A stretch of DNA of 64,000 bases, taken from Cycas panzhihuaensis (taxonomy: Eukaryota; Cycadophyta). Location of the stretch: contig CM041465.1 of NCBI GenBank assembly GCA_023213395.1, forward strand, positions 211,241,741-211,305,740, given 5' to 3'. Below are positions 22,750 through 33,811 of this stretch, in pieces. Position 1 is the stretch's first letter. Each line of letters starts with the position of its first letter. A program made the translations under genes and the position numbers. Under the pieces are notes generated by a model. That model saw nothing but the letters and a program-made list of their open reading frames with translations, ran no database searches and was not told the origin of the DNA.

Positions 22750-25190
22750 CCCATGCCCTCAAGGGTATCATCCCACAGTTATGGTCTCCTCTACTCTGGG
22801 GCCTCTAAGTACCCCCTAACCTCCTCCTTGGCTCTTTGTGGCCTCAACCTCACTCCCCCCATCCTGTAGATGATCCTCCTCCCTTTAGTGCTACTACATC
22901 ATCATTATAGTATGAGTCCCAAAGGAGAATGCTACCATTTACTCCACCATTGACCATACCTCTCCTAAATGTAGTTCCTTTCTACCTAAACATCTTGAAG
23001 TCATATCTTAAGTATGGTGATTTGTACCTCCATGCTAGTATCCATCTATATATGTGTTATTATAACCAAAGGCACTATCTCTACCCCCTTATGCCTCCAA
23101 CTCCCTCACCAGGCCTGCAATTGGTCCCTCTGCCTAGAGTTAGGCCCACTTGGCCTAAATCTATCCCTAGTCCAAACATAACTTATGGAACTCTATAGCC
23201 CACATCTCCCTAGCCTTCAATAAGGGGAAATATTGTTATATGGGGATGTGTCGATGTTGGATCCCTATTATCTACTATGGGAGGTGGCCCTCTGTATGCA
23301 CTATGGGAAAAAGCTCGCTAACAACCTTTGTGATGAGCTCTGTTGTGATACCCTCTCTTGCTAGTTAATAAGCTCTTATGTCATGAACAAATCATACAAA
23401 ATTAACATAGAATTAAATAATAATAAAAATAACTACAAAGGGATAAAATCAAATAAAAGAAGGTAATGCCTCTCGAGGAGCCTTCTCTAGTGTTGATACT
23501 ACCTCCTAGCCTCCTCCCTGATTAACTTCCAAACTGACATCATGTGCCCCCTTATTGTCATAAGTATCTACCTCCTCCTCATCCCCTCTAGCGGCCTTGT
23601 CTCCCTCTCCCTCCTCCTCTCTAGCCTCTATTGCATCCCTTATCTCACCTCTGTCTCCCTCCTTAATATTAACCCAGTGAACATCCTAGTAAGGATGCCT
23701 CACATAGTCATTAAGGATCGAGAGATCTAAGGAGTTATATCACTAACTAGTGGTCCTACTCTAACTCTCCTAAGCTATAAAATTATGATGGTCACCTATG
23801 AATTAGTGGCCCACTCATCACTACTAGGTGCAGCCTTACCACAGGTCCCATTCTATGAAAGTGATAGAAGAACCAACACTACATAATGAAGTAATAAGAG
23901 AACCCATCATGCTCAGTTACTCAAATTTGATCTAACTGGGTTTATATATTAGCCACTATAAGGGCAGCCTAGTCTAGCCTCTCCCCGACCTTGCATCACT
24001 AAAAAGTAGCCATCCAACCTTTGGGAATATTATGATAGTTTTATTAATAGGAAATTTGGAATAGAATTGTAAATATGTTGAGCTTCCACATCTAAGGAAT
24101 GGTTGCAATTATGATCTTCCTCATAAATCCTCCTCACCTATCCTAGTGCCCCCTGATATAGAAATATCTCATAGCTTCCTGATGGGTATCCTTAGTATTG
24201 GGCAAATCCCTTAGCTTAGGAGGTGCTCCTCCTACTAGTAGCCCTAGGATCCTCCTGGTGTTACTAGTAGTAATAGTCGGGGTCCCCATATTAGGAAGAT
24301 GGAAAACCTACCTTCTCTTATCCCAATGGAATATAATATCCACTAATAGAGCCTGATCAAATGTATACTAGTACATCATCACTACCCTTAATAATCCACA
24401 TCTCTATACTGCTCTCAATCTTGTGCTATCATCAGATCTGTTATGCCCAACATGGGCATCCCAATATTTTTTCGATTATCACTCGTGATAACAACCTATA
24501 AACACATATAAATAATGACTAAGGCCTAACTATTAATGACTAACAACTCTAAAATTAATAATAAAAATAAATATGATAAATCTTTTAAAAGTAAAATTAA
24601 AAAAAAAAATTAAATAATTATATTTGTACTATAAAAATATTTATAGTACCACAAATATATCTATGGTATCACAAACACATCTATGGTACTATAGAAATTT
24701 GCTGAGAGCATTTGTGATACTGCTATAATATTTGTGGTACCATAAAGTTTCTTATGGTATGTAGCAAACCAACCCTACACTATAAAAAATAAATAAATAA
24801 GTTACTTTTTAGGTCTAATAATAGGCCGATCAGGACTAGGGCACCAAGGTACCTTGGTCTAACCCAAAATAGGGCTCCAAACAAGTCTTGTTTGGCCTCA
24901 TTTTTCTTACATGGGCATAACCCATATATAAAAAACACATATTGATAAAATGCAAAAGAATACAAATAATAAACCAGATCCACTCACTAGATCTGGGTGC
25001 ACTATAGCCATGGCATCAATGTGATCCTAATGGATCCCTCCACTCAGTGATCCAATGATCAAATCTCTCGTAGCAAGATCGTAAAGGTGAAGGAAAATGT
25101 GGGGGCAGGGAGAGTTTCCTAAAAAATCCTACGAGAAATAGTGAAAATGAATTTTAAATTCTTAACCAATTTGAATATATAGAGGGCCCA
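22750..25190 (-). pseudogene. Antisense gene-like segment of Tat-like copy 3 (degenerate)
   Basis: Reading the minus strand, a TATA-like CTATATATTC (25173-25183) is followed 30 bases later by ATTCATTTTCAC (25152-25141). The same arrangement heads the antisense segment of copy 2 (47563-47602). Further along the minus strand a GCACATGATGTCAG word (around 23540) and purine-rich, E/R-coding DNA (23700-23560, 22900-22790) parallel copy 2 at 48236-48360. No long frame survives. Antisense ORFs between pol and the 3' LTR are known in Tat-lineage elements such as maize Grande. The assignment here rests on shared order and short words, not on an alignment. Confidence 0.45.
24640..24765. repeat. Cluster of GGTAC/AGTAC-centred words
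   Basis: Repeated phrases such as ATAGTACCACAAATAT, ATGGTATCACAAACA, ATGGTACTATAG and GTGGTACCATAAAG occur at about 25-30 bp intervals. Similar phrases occur at 28235-28290 (ATGGTACCAGTAAA, ATGGTACCATATAC, GTGGTACTGTGAAT) and at 13267-13285 (GCGGTACCATAAAGTTTGCG), so they seem characteristic of this element family. Function is unknown. Confidence 0.6.
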
Positions 25191-26134
25191 TCCCGCTCAT
25201 TTGGGTGTTATTTCACCACCTCCTCATTTCCTTGTAGCCCCATCACTGACACAACCATCCTAGACACCCTTGTCATAGCCATTTAGGCTAATGGCCCTTA
25301 TCACACACAACTCCATATTTTGTCACCATTAGATACATATCATTAATGGCCATTTTTACCCTTGAGATACCTACCTCAACTCCTATTATTGTTTATAGCC
25401 CACGGATTTGGATTTTCACCTTGAGTGTCATTTTAGCACCCATTCTAACCCTTCACATGCCATATACTATTTGAACCCCCATTTTTTACTATCTTTATTA
25501 TATTTTCTATTCATTTCCTATGCCTTATCTACAACTTTAGCTTAGCTTTACGTAGTTGTTTGTCTCCTTTGACCTTATTATCGACTCTCTAATTCTTTGT
25601 GCTACCCCTCATTTACCTTGTTGAGCGTTTAAGTGCCTTTAGCTCCTCCTCCATTAGCACATAGTCTATTGTGTCAGATGATATTTTACTATTCATCTAT
25701 CATTTCTCCCCCTAGTTTCACTTGGACTTTAGTTGGTCATATGTACAACTTCAACAAGGAAACCCACAATGATTCCTACATGCTCTCTATCATTAGAATA
25801 TGCCTTAGTTCTTCATGACCACTGGCCAGAGGACCCTGCTCTATATATACTACACATCTGACACTCAAGACTATCATATGGTTTGCCCTTTATGTCTTGT
25901 AATTTGACCTCCTTGTTAGAGGCTAATTGTGTGGTGTTCACTGTTAAAGTATTACTACTATGGTAACTCCTTTAGCTCCCCATGGTCTAATCCACCTTTA
26001 TATCTACCTTACACTACCTAAGTAATTACTTATATATATGCCCTCTTAAAGCTACAAATATATCTATGTGTGTGTGTGTGTGTGTGTAAAATAGAGTATA
26101 TTTTAAGGGAGCATATCTACTACCACCTTCTTAG
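25191..26134. mobile_element. Unresolved interior of Tat-like copy 3
   Basis: Between the antisense-gene promoter and the extra RNase H I can identify no domain. A GT microsatellite lies at 26066-26087. Confidence 0.4.
26066..26087. repeat. GT microsatellite
   Basis: About eleven GT units. Confidence 0.9.
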
Positions 26135-26300
26135 CATCTGGGGCAGGTCACATGACAACCTCATCCCCACCTACAATTTGTAGTTCAAATCTACATGAGT
26201 GGGATATTTGGGACCTTTAGATTTAGTTGTTTGGACCCACCATGGTATTGATTGTGATCGAAATCCACTTAGCACAATTATTGCTTTGGGTTGATTTTAG
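26135..26300. repeat. Dispersed repeat, copy B
   Basis: This is the counterpart of 17035-17230 (described there). It lies about 50 bp after the GT microsatellite. Confidence 0.6.
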
Positions 26301-26499
26301 AGGAATTTATAATTATGGCATAGGGTCATTCTCAACTACTAAGAGTTTTTGTTACTTTAATCAAATTTACATGCTCGCTTAAGTTCCCTTTTGTTGATTA
26401 TCAATTCTTACAATCTCCCTTCTTTAAGTGACCTCATCCTAAGTTGTCATTACACTCTCTCATGGCATTGATCATCCATACTAATGGGGGTAGTCATGG

Positions 26500-26900
26500 G
26501 AATCTAGGGCCTTCTACTATAGCCTAAATCATTCAAGATCACCTTGGGAATGCCTTGGTTCAATCTATGGTTTACCTACTAGAAGCACCAATAACAAAGT
26601 TGAGTACACTATTGTCATAGAGGCTTTGATAGATGTACTCTACTTCTACCATGTCCCCATCATTTTACATTATGACTCTTAAATGGTCATATCCCAACTC
26701 ACCTAAGTTTACTGGATCCTTTGCCTACAATTGAGGTCTTTAGCCATGTCTGTTAGATCCCTCCTGGCCTAGTTCTCTTCTATCAAAATCCATCATATTC
26801 CCCTTGGACTTAGCATTGAAGCTAATGGTTTAGTGGGCTTTATCCTTGAGTGTCATCTACCATTGGTGGGCGACTCCCTTTGGCCTAATAGGCCATACCT
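26500..26900 (+). mobile_element. Extra (archaeal-type) RNase H remnant, copy 3
   Basis: With frame corrections the plus strand reads STNNKVEYTIVIEALID (around 26585-26640), then YFYHVPIILHYDS, VISQLTQVYWI, RSLLA, FSSIKIHHIP. This is the pattern of the additional RNase H of Tat-lineage elements: a (S/T)NNxAEYxALI helix, then a DSxLVVxQ strand, then a Y/F-x-H-V/I-P strand. The catalytic Glu of the NNxxEY motif is kept; the Asp of the DS motif is kept but followed by a stop. Copy 2 has the same segment at 46560-47180 (minus). In both, it lies downstream of integrase. Confidence 0.65.
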
Positions 26901-27779
26901 TGAGATGCATATCTAAGGGGGCAATCCTCCCTAGTCTCACTTCAAAAGGGAATTCACTAATGAGGTAAAACTATGTTGACAACCTTGGGCTTACATAGCC
27001 CCTTTTGAAAGCTAATCCATGTCGCTAAAGCTTCTCCCTTATGCTTTAATGAGAGCTTAAACTGCTACCATGCTTTGAAATAAGCTTAAACTACCTTTGT
27101 ATATTTGTATATATCAGACTAGGATATGGATTTCTTAGGTTGCACAACTCTTTTACATTCCATATCCTCGCCTCCTTTATTTCATCATCCTTTCTTTTAT
27201 TTGTATATTTCCTTTTTATGCAATAACTATATATAAAAAAAAAATAAAAAACAATAGACAACCCTTTCAAAATCTAAAAAAAAAAAAAAGAAGAATAAAG
27301 AAACCCAAAAAATCTTACTTTGAAAGATGGTCGCTAATGAGGTAAAATTATAGTGGCCCACTTGGACTCATTAAGACCTACTCCCCTTAGGTATTTGAGG
27401 CATTACTTCATGTATTCAAGGGGCTTTGGGCTTCTAAGCCATATTTTAGGACCACCCCATCCATTTGGCTTTCCATTGAGGCAACGCCTTAGTTGTTTGT
27501 CATACCCACATTTATGCATGCTTAAGACTCATAGCCATTAGATTTGAGATTGATATGGTCACTAAATCTTTGTCCCTCCTAGCTTGTGCACCTCTATTTT
27601 AAAGTCTATAAGAGGCTAAACTAAGGGACACCCTCCTCGATTCACTACTAATGAGGCACCACTATGGAAGCCACTTCTCCATGTGATTCATATGCATTTA
27701 ATTTTTATTATTTTGCATCTCATGTCATTTGTGTTGGCATCACTCATCGTCTTCTAACTTTAGATTAAAGAGGTTTTGG

Positions 27780-28640
27780 TACCAAGGGGGAAATGTTTCT
27801 TGGCTTCCAGGAATAGGATTTGGACATTTGACCAAGTAAGGTAAGTTTAGGTATGTTCTCTACCCCTCTTCACTCTTTATTTATTTATATTTGAGATTAT
27901 GTAGTCAACACATGTTCATTTACTTACTTGTTGGTTAGTTCATGTCCATATTTATATGTCGATGACGATCAGGACCTTGGTCCATAGCTCTGATGTCCAC
28001 CTATTGGTTCTCTTGCGTTGGAAAAGGTGCCTCCTAACCCTCTACAACTTATTTATTTCCCATTGTTATTTCATTTTCGTTTGTTTAGCCTTATTTCTAC
28101 CTTTCTCCCACTTGATACTGATTGGTTGCTGCTTATAGACCCATTATTTATGAATTTATTTCACTACATATAGAAATTAGTAAAAAAAAAAAGTCAACTA
28201 TGTTGCATTACTAATTAGTATTATGACTACATTAATGGTACCAGTAAAATATTTTATGGTACCATATACATGTTTGTGGTACTGTGAATAAATTTGCAGT
28301 TCAGTTGTCACCAACTCAAATTCAAGTTTAATGGTAACAATCAGCTCATAAATAAAGATCTATCAGTTTCGGTAGGCTGCGTTGGTTCCAAATCAGGTTG
28401 CATCTATATAAAGAGGCTAAACATGCCTCAAATCACGAATTTTTACCCATTTCAAAGATCAAATTCATCAAACCATGAGCAAGACTCATGGTTTTTGGTT
28501 AATGGTTTTCCCCACATTATGGGTAGAAAACCACCAACCCATAACCTTTTGTCCATTTATAAATCCCATCTTTTTTCCAAAGGAAAGGAGGGAAACATTT
28601 GGACAAGAGTTACTACGTCATTATACTACTAAAATTTTGC
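27780..28640 (+). mobile_element. Possible 3' LTR of Tat-like copy 3
   Basis: A purine tract CCAAGGGGGAAA (27782-27793) is followed by TG, as expected for a polypurine tract and LTR start on the plus strand. A strong TATA box (TCTATATAAAG, 28403-28413) lies about 610 bp further on. The downstream limit was not found, and no matching left LTR was recognised. The frame 28294-28632 (112 codons) overlaps the TATA box and is not called. Confidence 0.4.
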
Positions 28641-29840
28641 TAGAACACTAGCAATTGGGAGCAAAAAACTAGCTACCATTGGGGATATTGCAAGTAAGCC
28701 ATCACAAGCTATTAGAGAGTCCTTGGGAAGAGATTTCATTGCCATTGGCCCATCATTCCTTTTCAAGGTATAGGTAATCCACTCTTCCTTTGCTAATGTA
28801 GGCCTTCTTTCTCTTTTATTCCTTCATCTTATTCATATTAGGATGTGTGATTCCATGACGAGAATGTGCTAGTGGGTTTCTTTGTTGTTCATCATCTCAT
28901 TGCTTAAGTGAGTCAAGTCTCCTCTATGTTATTTTTCTTGTTCTTCTTTGGATTTCTTGAAAACGCGAGGTTCGAGGAGATTTCCTAAGTACAACTTAGG
29001 AAACCACTCATATTTGGGGATGGTTGCCATCTTGAGGCATCCTAACCCATCTCATTTAAATCTTCTTTTGCTTATAGATTGAAGATTATTATTTTTATGC
29101 TTTCCATCACTCTTTTTGTGAGTTACACATATGATTGAATGTTATTAGTTATCTTATGGATCTCTTTCTTTTATGAGCTACCAATTCGTATGTAGGAAGG
29201 GAAACAATAACTCTCAAGGTCATCCTTTTTGCATATTTACTTAAAGAAAAAGGCTATAATAATTTCTCACATCGATTACCTTTCAAAGAGGTAAGCTTAA
29301 AGTTTATTTTGTCGTGTCTTTCTTTTGACTTAACAATTTTTGCTTCTCCATTTTATATCATAGAGACCTTCAACAAGCATAAATGCTACTAAAATTCTCT
29401 TAGATGTAAGTAAGTATTAGTCCCCATTTTTCTCATTACACAAGAGGCATCATGGTTCATGGGATAAGGCTATCGCTACTTTTATTGGACTATGGTTATT
29501 TCACTTGCCGAGGAGTCCTCTTCCCAAATCACCCACAAGCTTTTGGTGTAACAAAGAACTCGCAAGTGGTATCGAGCCCAAGTTCAAGGTTCAAATGCCA
29601 TGCATATATCGACAAAGCCCTTTCCCCATTGAGGTCCCCATGTACCCTTATTTAGGTGGAATTGTAACACAAGAAATATGTGCTCTGGTAGCCTCCTTGT
29701 CACGGAGAGTGTTGGACTATGGCTAGTTCACTTCTTGAGGAGTCCTCTTCCCAAATCACTGCGGGCTTTTGGTGTAATGACAAGTCATAACTTTGGCATT
29801 CGCTTCTTGGGTACATATCATCATTTCTTTTAGCTTGTTG
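28641..29840. other. No gene recognised; contains a local direct repeat
   Basis: Spacer or LTR/leader of copy 3. Two copies of a roughly 65-bp segment lie at 29488-29553 and 29710-29776. They share the words TTGGACTATGG, GAGGAGTCCTCTTCCCAAAT and CTTTTGGTGTAA and are 222 bp apart. Overlapping short frames are not supported. Confidence 0.5.
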
Positions 29841-30110
29841 ACGCCATTTTTTTTCTTTAAAAAAAGGACAAGAAAAATAAAAGAAAAAAAAAAGGGGGGG
29901 GGGGGGAAGAAAGAAATTATAAAAAAAAGAAGAAGAAGAAAGGAAGAAGTAAAGGAAAGAATCTACTTAGTTTGCCTAGTTCCTTTTTTTCCTTTGTTTA
30001 TTTTTAGATAAGAAAAAGACAGAGAGAGTAGGAAAAGGAAATGATTTAATTTAGTTAGTTTATCATCATTATCTTTCCCCTCATTTTTCTCCTACATCAA
30101 AAAAAAAGAA
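29841..30110. repeat. Homopurine/A-rich low-complexity tract
   Basis: A-rich, G-rich purine sequence includes a run of about 13 G preceded by about 10 A near 29884-29906, then (AAG)n-like repeats to about 29960. A second A/G-rich patch lies near 30098-30122. The K/R-rich frame at 29793-30011 is a product of this composition. Confidence 0.85.
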
Positions 30111-31064
30111 AGAAAAAAGAAGATCAATTGCATCACATTCTTCTTTATTTACATTTGCATATCTATTGCATTGCATTTTTAGAGTTGGGGGTTAAATAAA
30201 TAGGTTGCATACTAGGTTTCAAACCTAAAACATAAGGAGGGATTGTATTAACACGAGTCCCGAATCTAAAAGGGTATGATGCAAACCCATTAATAATATA
30301 TTAGGTATATTCATCCAAATTAAAAAGAAAAAAGAAACGCATAGTTGCATTCTAGGAGTGTATCACATTTCCCCTTCTTTCATCATAGACACCATTTCAC
30401 GTCCAAAGGCCACCGATTCCTCTTGATGCACATGTGCCTTCATTTGAATGCCCTTAGTTTAGCCTCTTAGGCAACGAGGAATGGCTTTCCTTGTATATGC
30501 GCCGAGTAGTGCATAGGTGCCCTTTATTGGTGTCTTAGGATTCATTGCACACATGTAGGCCCCATACCCTAAGTCTATCGCCATTTAGTTGTAATCATCT
30601 TAAGTCATCCTGTAAGAAGTATTTTAATATATTTCATAGAAAAGCGATATAGTGGTAGGATTACAAAGTTATAATTTAACATAAATACTCATTTAAATTT
30701 ACATAGTTGTATAACTATTCATTATGGGAAAAACTATCATCTAAAGATAAATCTTATAATTTATACAAAATGTAAAATTATAAATGTGTAGTGTGAGGAC
30801 ATCATTATAAAAATTATTATTGAGGTGTTATTATTAACTTTTTAGATAACATTACCTAAGTTATCATATAAACATGATTCTTACACCACATGTGGAAATA
30901 ATTCAAGTAGACTATTGGATATATTTTTAAAATTATTATGACATTAGTGATATTGAAGATAAAATTTTAAAAGAAATAAAGTAGGGCATCTAGTGGGATA
31001 ATAACAACAACAATTTATTAGATGAAATAGGAATCTTTTCATGGTAAGTATATGCCATGGACCC
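30111..31064. other. AT-rich spacer, no gene recognised
   Basis: No open frame of note and no repeat recognised before the tandem array begins. Confidence 0.6.
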
Positions 31065-33107
31065 TATTCATAATATAATATAATATGGATGACTTTTGCT
31101 TAGGGAGTTATGGTCATCACAAAATTTGTGTGATATGAGATAAATTGTTTAAAAGAAAGTGCATCTTGAAAGTGATATAAATAATCTATATTTATAAACA
31201 ATTGAGTACAAATTTCATATAAATTATGGAAAGTTATATAAAGCATAGATTTATTATAATTATGTATAAAAGTCTTATAAAATCAGATAAATTGTGGAAA
31301 AATAATTACATCTTGAAAGTTAATGAAAAATTAGTTCATGTTAATAATATTAGCTAAAAATAATATAATATGATGACGTCTGCCAAGGGATTGTGGTTGT
31401 TGTAAAATTCATGTAATGTGAGATAAATTGTTGAAAAAAAGTGCATCTTGAAAGTGATATAATATGCTTATATTTGTAAGTAATTAAGTACCAATGTTAT
31501 ATAAATTGTGGAAAGTTACATAAAGTCTATGTTTATTAGTAATTAACTACAAAAGTCTTATAAAATTAGATGAATCATGGGAAAGATGTGCATCCTGGAA
31601 CCTAATGAAAAACTAGTTCATATTAACAATTAATTAGTTTAACATAATATAATATGGATGATTTTCTGAAGGAGTTGTGGTTGTTGCAAATTTCATGTAA
31701 TATGGGATAAATTGTTGAAAGAAAGCGTATGTTAAATGTTAATAAAAAATTAATTCATAATAACAATTAATTAGCCAAAAGTAATATAATATAATATGGA
31801 AATTTTTTATTAAGAGGTTGTGGTGATTGCAAAAATCATGTAATATATGAGATAAATTATTAAAAGAAAGTGCATCTTGAGTGATGTAAAAGTCTATATT
31901 TATAAGTAATTAGATATAAATATCATATAAATTGTGAAAAGTTATATGAAGTTTATGTTTATTATTAATTACTTATAAAAATCTTATAAAATTAAATGAA
32001 TTAAAAGGAAATGCATCTTGAAGTTAATAAAAATTAGTTCATGTTAACAATTATTTAGCTAAAAATAATATAATATAATATAGATGATTTTTGCCAAGAG
32101 GCTATGGTCAACGCAAAAGTCATGTAATATATAAAATAAATTATTAAAAGAACGTGCATTTTGAAAATCATGTAAAGAGTCTATATTTACAAGTAATTTG
32201 GTATAAATGTCACATAAATTATAGAAAGTCATATAAAGTCTATGTTTATTACTAATTACTTACGAAAGTCTTATAAAGTTAGATGAATTGTGGAAAAGAA
32301 TTATATCTTGAAAGTCAATGCAAAATTAATTCATGTTAACAATTAATTAGTCAACATTAAAATAATATAATATGGACGATTTTTGTAAAGGGGTTGTGGT
32401 CATTGTAAAAGTCATATAATATGAGATAAATTGTTGAAAGAAAATGCATCTTCAAAGTGATATAAAAAGCCTACATTTATAAGTAATTAGGTACAAATGT
32501 CATATAAATTATGGAAAATTATATAAAGTCTATGTTTATTACTAATTACCTAGAAAAGTCTTATAAAATTAAATGATTTATGGAAAAGAAGTGCATGTTT
32601 GAAGTTAATGAAAAATTAGTTAATTAATTTAACAATTAATTAGCTAAAAATAATATAATATAATATGGACTATTTTTGCCAAGGAGTTGTGGATGTGCAA
32701 AAAGTCATGTAGTATGAGATACATTGTTAGAAAAAAAATGTATCTAAAAAGTGATGTAAAGAGTTTATATTTATAAGTAATTCAGTACAAATACCATAAA
32801 AATTGTTGAAAGTTCTATAAAGTCTATGTTTATTACTAACTACCTACAAAAGTCTTATAAAATCAGAGAAATTGTGGAAAAGAATTACATCTTGAAAGTT
32901 AATGAAAAAATAGTTTGTTCTAACAATTAACTAGCCAAAATTAATATAATATAATATGAATGATTTTTGTTAAAGAATTACCATGATTACAAAAGTCACA
33001 TGATATGAAATAAATTATTGATAGAAAACACATCTTGAAAGTGATATAAAAAGCCTATATTTATAAGTAATTGAGTAGAAATGCCATAAAAATTATATAA
33101 AATCTAT

Positions 33108-33121
33108 GTTTATTATTACTA
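33108..33121. repeat. Left target-site duplication of the SINE-like element
   Basis: GTTTATTATTACTA, identical to 33399-33412. Confidence 0.85.
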
Positions 33122-33398
33122 TTTTTTTTTTTTTTTTTTATTAGCGAGGAGGGGACTCGACTCACGCACACAACCGGAAGAAGGCCGGGCTTACACGCCC
33201 AGAGCCCTTTCGGCCGACCCGTGGGTTGAGAGACGCCATTCTCCCCCGGCCACACACACTCACCCCTATACCCCATCCTCGAGCTCCGGGGGTATAATCC
33301 TTTAACGTCCGTGCCGTCTACCACCGCAGCCGCTAGCAACAACACCTGGACGGTCCCAAGGACACCGCAGCGACAAGGCTCCCGGGCTCGAACTTGAG
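33122..33398 (-). mobile_element. SINE-like retroposon inserted in the tandem array
   Basis: A 277-bp, strikingly GC-rich block sits in very AT-rich DNA. On the minus strand it ends in an 18-base poly(A) (T-run 33122-33139). It is bounded by perfect 14-bp target-site duplications, the hallmark of LINE-mediated retroposition. Near its minus-strand 5' end is AGTTCGAGCCCGG, similar to an RNA polymerase III B box (GGTTCGANNCC). A further GAGTCGAGTCCCC lies close to the tail. No A box is visible upstream of the B-like motif, so it may be 5'-truncated, or it could be the 3' end of a LINE. The family is not recognised. The minus-strand frame across it is not a gene. Confidence 0.75.
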
Positions 33399-33412
33399 GT
33401 TTATTATTACTA
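33399..33412. repeat. Right target-site duplication of the SINE-like element
   Basis: GTTTATTATTACTA, perfect copy of 33108-33121. Confidence 0.85.
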
Positions 33413-33728
33413 ATTGGTTACAAAAGTCTTATAAAATATTCCTATTAAAAGGTGCTTAAGGACAACTTGTATGAACTACCTAAGTTTTTCTAATGGCTTA
33501 TGAATTATAAAAGAAGATGCATCATGAAAATTAATCAAAATTAATTCATATTAACAATTAATTAGTTAAAAATAATATAATATAAACATTTTTTTATTAA
33601 AGAGACTTTAGTAGTTGCAAAAGTCATGTAATATAAAATTGCATGATATAAAGAGTCTATATTTATAAGTGATTGGGTATCAAAGTTATATAAAGTATAT
33701 GTTTATCACTAATTATCTACAAAATTCT

Positions 33729-33735
33729 TATAAAA
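33729..33735 (+). promoter_or_regulatory. Candidate TATA box of the receptor-kinase gene
   Basis: TATAAAA lies 77 bases before the chosen ATG, giving an expected transcript start near 33760 and a leader of about 50 bases. The word lies in the truncated last unit of the tandem array (TCTTATAAAATCA landmark). It is the only good TATA candidate close to the gene. Confidence 0.5.
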
Positions 33736-33811
33736 TCAAAAATTTTGTGTGTGTTCTCAGATCGAGAAGGAGAAAATCATTCGGAGGCATTCAAATTGAG
33801 TGATTGGCAAG

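Larger units (their letters stand above)
31065..33745. repeat. AT-rich tandem array, period about 290 bp, nine units
   Basis: Units begin with AATAATATAATATGGA-like sequence at about 31073, 31361, 31645 (short, ~140 bp), 31783, 32064, 32360, 32650, 32942 and 33571. Shared landmarks inside a unit, in order, are: TTTTGCCAAGGGGTTGTGG, AGTCATGTAATATGAGATAAAT, TGCATCTTGAAAGTGATATAA, AAGTCTATGTTTATTACTAA, AAAAGTCTTATAAAAT, TTAACAATTAATTAGC. Units are clearly diverged from each other. The eighth is interrupted by the SINE-like insertion and by a further ~65 bp. The ninth is cut off where the receptor-kinase leader begins. Confidence 0.85.

Noticed and set aside
22387-22819. Open frames of 79-104 codons on both strands over the TA/GA microsatellite
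   Set aside because: They consist of alternating Y-I, S-L or R-E dipeptides produced by the dinucleotide repeat.
28294-28632. 112-codon plus-strand frame
   Set aside because: It starts upstream of and spans a TATA box that fits an LTR promoter; the translation has no recognisable features.
29793-30011. 72-codon K/R/E-rich frame
   Set aside because: Direct product of the homopurine tract.
33061-33345. 94-codon minus-strand frame across the SINE-like insertion
   Set aside because: It reads through the poly(A) tail into flanking repeat DNA, so it is not a gene.
31065-33745. CRISPR-like array or centromeric satellite
   Set aside because: Units are about 290 bp, diverged and without short-repeat/spacer structure; nine units beside a gene do not indicate a centromere.
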